From: Paracoccaceae bacterium
GTDB taxonomy: Bacteria > Pseudomonadota > Alphaproteobacteria > Rhodobacterales > Rhodobacteraceae
Assembly: GCA_027030435.1 (NCBI GenBank)
Contig: JALVEX010000174.1
Span: 1 to 12,235 of the forward strand
Length of the DNA stretch: 12,235 nucleotides
Reading direction: 5' to 3'
Part shown: one piece after another, positions 11,975 through 12,235 of the stretch
Position numbering within the stretch: position 1 is the first letter of the stretch
How the letters are laid out: each line of letters starts with the position of its first letter
Translations under genes and position numbers: made by a program
Notes under the pieces: model-generated
What the model saw: only the letters and a program-made list of their open reading frames with translations
Told to the model about the DNA's origin: nothing
The model's database searches: none

Positions 11975-12235
11975 CTAGTTTTCCTCGGCCGCACGCGCCT
12001 TCTCCTCGGCCGCAGCCGCACGCGCCGCATCCGGGTTCTCCGTCTTGAGATAATCGAAGAACTCGTTGTCGGGCGAGAGCACCATCGAGGTGTTGGAGCC
12101 ACGGAGCGCCTTCAGATAGGCGTTGAGCGAACGGTAGAAGCGGAAGAACTCCTGATCCTTGCCGTATGCTTCGGCGTAGATCGCGTTGCGCTTCGCATCT
12201 GCCTCGCCGCGAATGATCTCGGCCTTGCGCTTGGC
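11975..12235 (-). CDS. hflC: Protease modulator HflC, C-terminal part (runs off window)
   Basis: The last 86 residues of HflC are visible, ending in TAG at 11975-11977; the frame is open to the window edge. HflC and HflK form a membrane-bound SPFH-domain complex that surrounds and modulates the FtsH protease. The visible part starts with AKRKAEIIRGEADAKRNAIY, continues with AYGKDQEFFRFYRSLNAYLK, then SNTSMVLSPDNEFFDYLK, typical of the HflC helical and C-terminal region (the SMVLSPD-EFF-YL ending is diagnostic). An Ala/Glu-rich tail (AARAAAAEEKARAAEEN) follows. DUF2065 directly after it is the usual neighbour; hflK should lie just beyond the window. This gene was found by direct translation, because the window edge cuts its start. 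Confidence 0.95.
   Translation of the reverse strand, partial: AKRKAEIIRGEADAKRNAIYAEAYGKDQEFFRFYRSLNAYLKALRGSNTSMVLSPDNEFFDYLKTENPDAARAAAAEEKARAAEEN

Overview
This is a GC-rich alphaproteobacterial chromosomal segment, most likely from the Rhodobacteraceae or a close relative (Rhodobacter, Cereibacter, Paracoccus or Roseobacter type). The evidence is: a 2Fe-2S ferredoxin that closely resembles Rhodobacter ferredoxin VI; a small DUF1127 gene followed by four CCTCCTCCC-loop hairpins, the layout of the R. sphaeroides CcaF1-CcsR sRNA locus; a long AT-rich leader before mraZ, as described for the UpsM sRNA; and a GTTC-N7-GTTC SOS box, the alphaproteobacterial LexA type. There are no transposons, phage genes, tRNAs, rRNAs or CRISPR arrays. 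Every protein gene is on the minus strand except the DUF1127 gene.

Right to left along the minus strand. Positions 12235-10077 hold the end of hflC, a small DUF2065 membrane protein gene and a Do/DegP periplasmic serine protease: a membrane and envelope protein quality-control cluster. Positions 9899-8851 hold ferredoxin VI and a translationally coupled exported protein with two EF-hand-like calcium loops. Positions 8730-6415 hold a UvrD/PcrA helicase with a LexA box upstream. Positions 5632-4538 hold the Mrp/ApbC iron-sulfur carrier ATPase. A 648-bp gene-free, partly AT-rich region (3890-4537) then precedes the dcw cell-wall and division cluster mraZ-rsmH-ftsL-ftsI-murE (3889-1; murE runs off the window). 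The dcw genes overlap or nearly touch and must be one transcript.

The plus-strand unit between mrp and uvrD is the highlight. A candidate stress-type promoter (5808-5835) precedes ccaF1 (5920-6138). Starting 12 nt after its stop come four hairpins (6150-6339), each showing CCTCCTCCC in its loop, and the last is an intrinsic terminator. CCUCCUCCC is complementary to Shine-Dalgarno-type GGGAGGAGG and mimics the anti-SD end of 16S rRNA. In R. sphaeroides the homologous sRNAs are made together with the DUF1127 RNA-binding protein under stress. A second putative sRNA region, the UpsM-like mraZ leader, lies about 2 kb away, so two riboregulator loci flank mrp.

Other regulatory observations are three clusters of TGGG-type repeats with 10-11 bp spacing before mraZ (candidate MraZ boxes), two diverged copies of an intergenic repeat placed downstream of transcription units, probable GTG starts for mraZ and degP, and several strong unassigned inverted repeats. 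All functions are inferred by reading the sequence; no database search or folding program was run.
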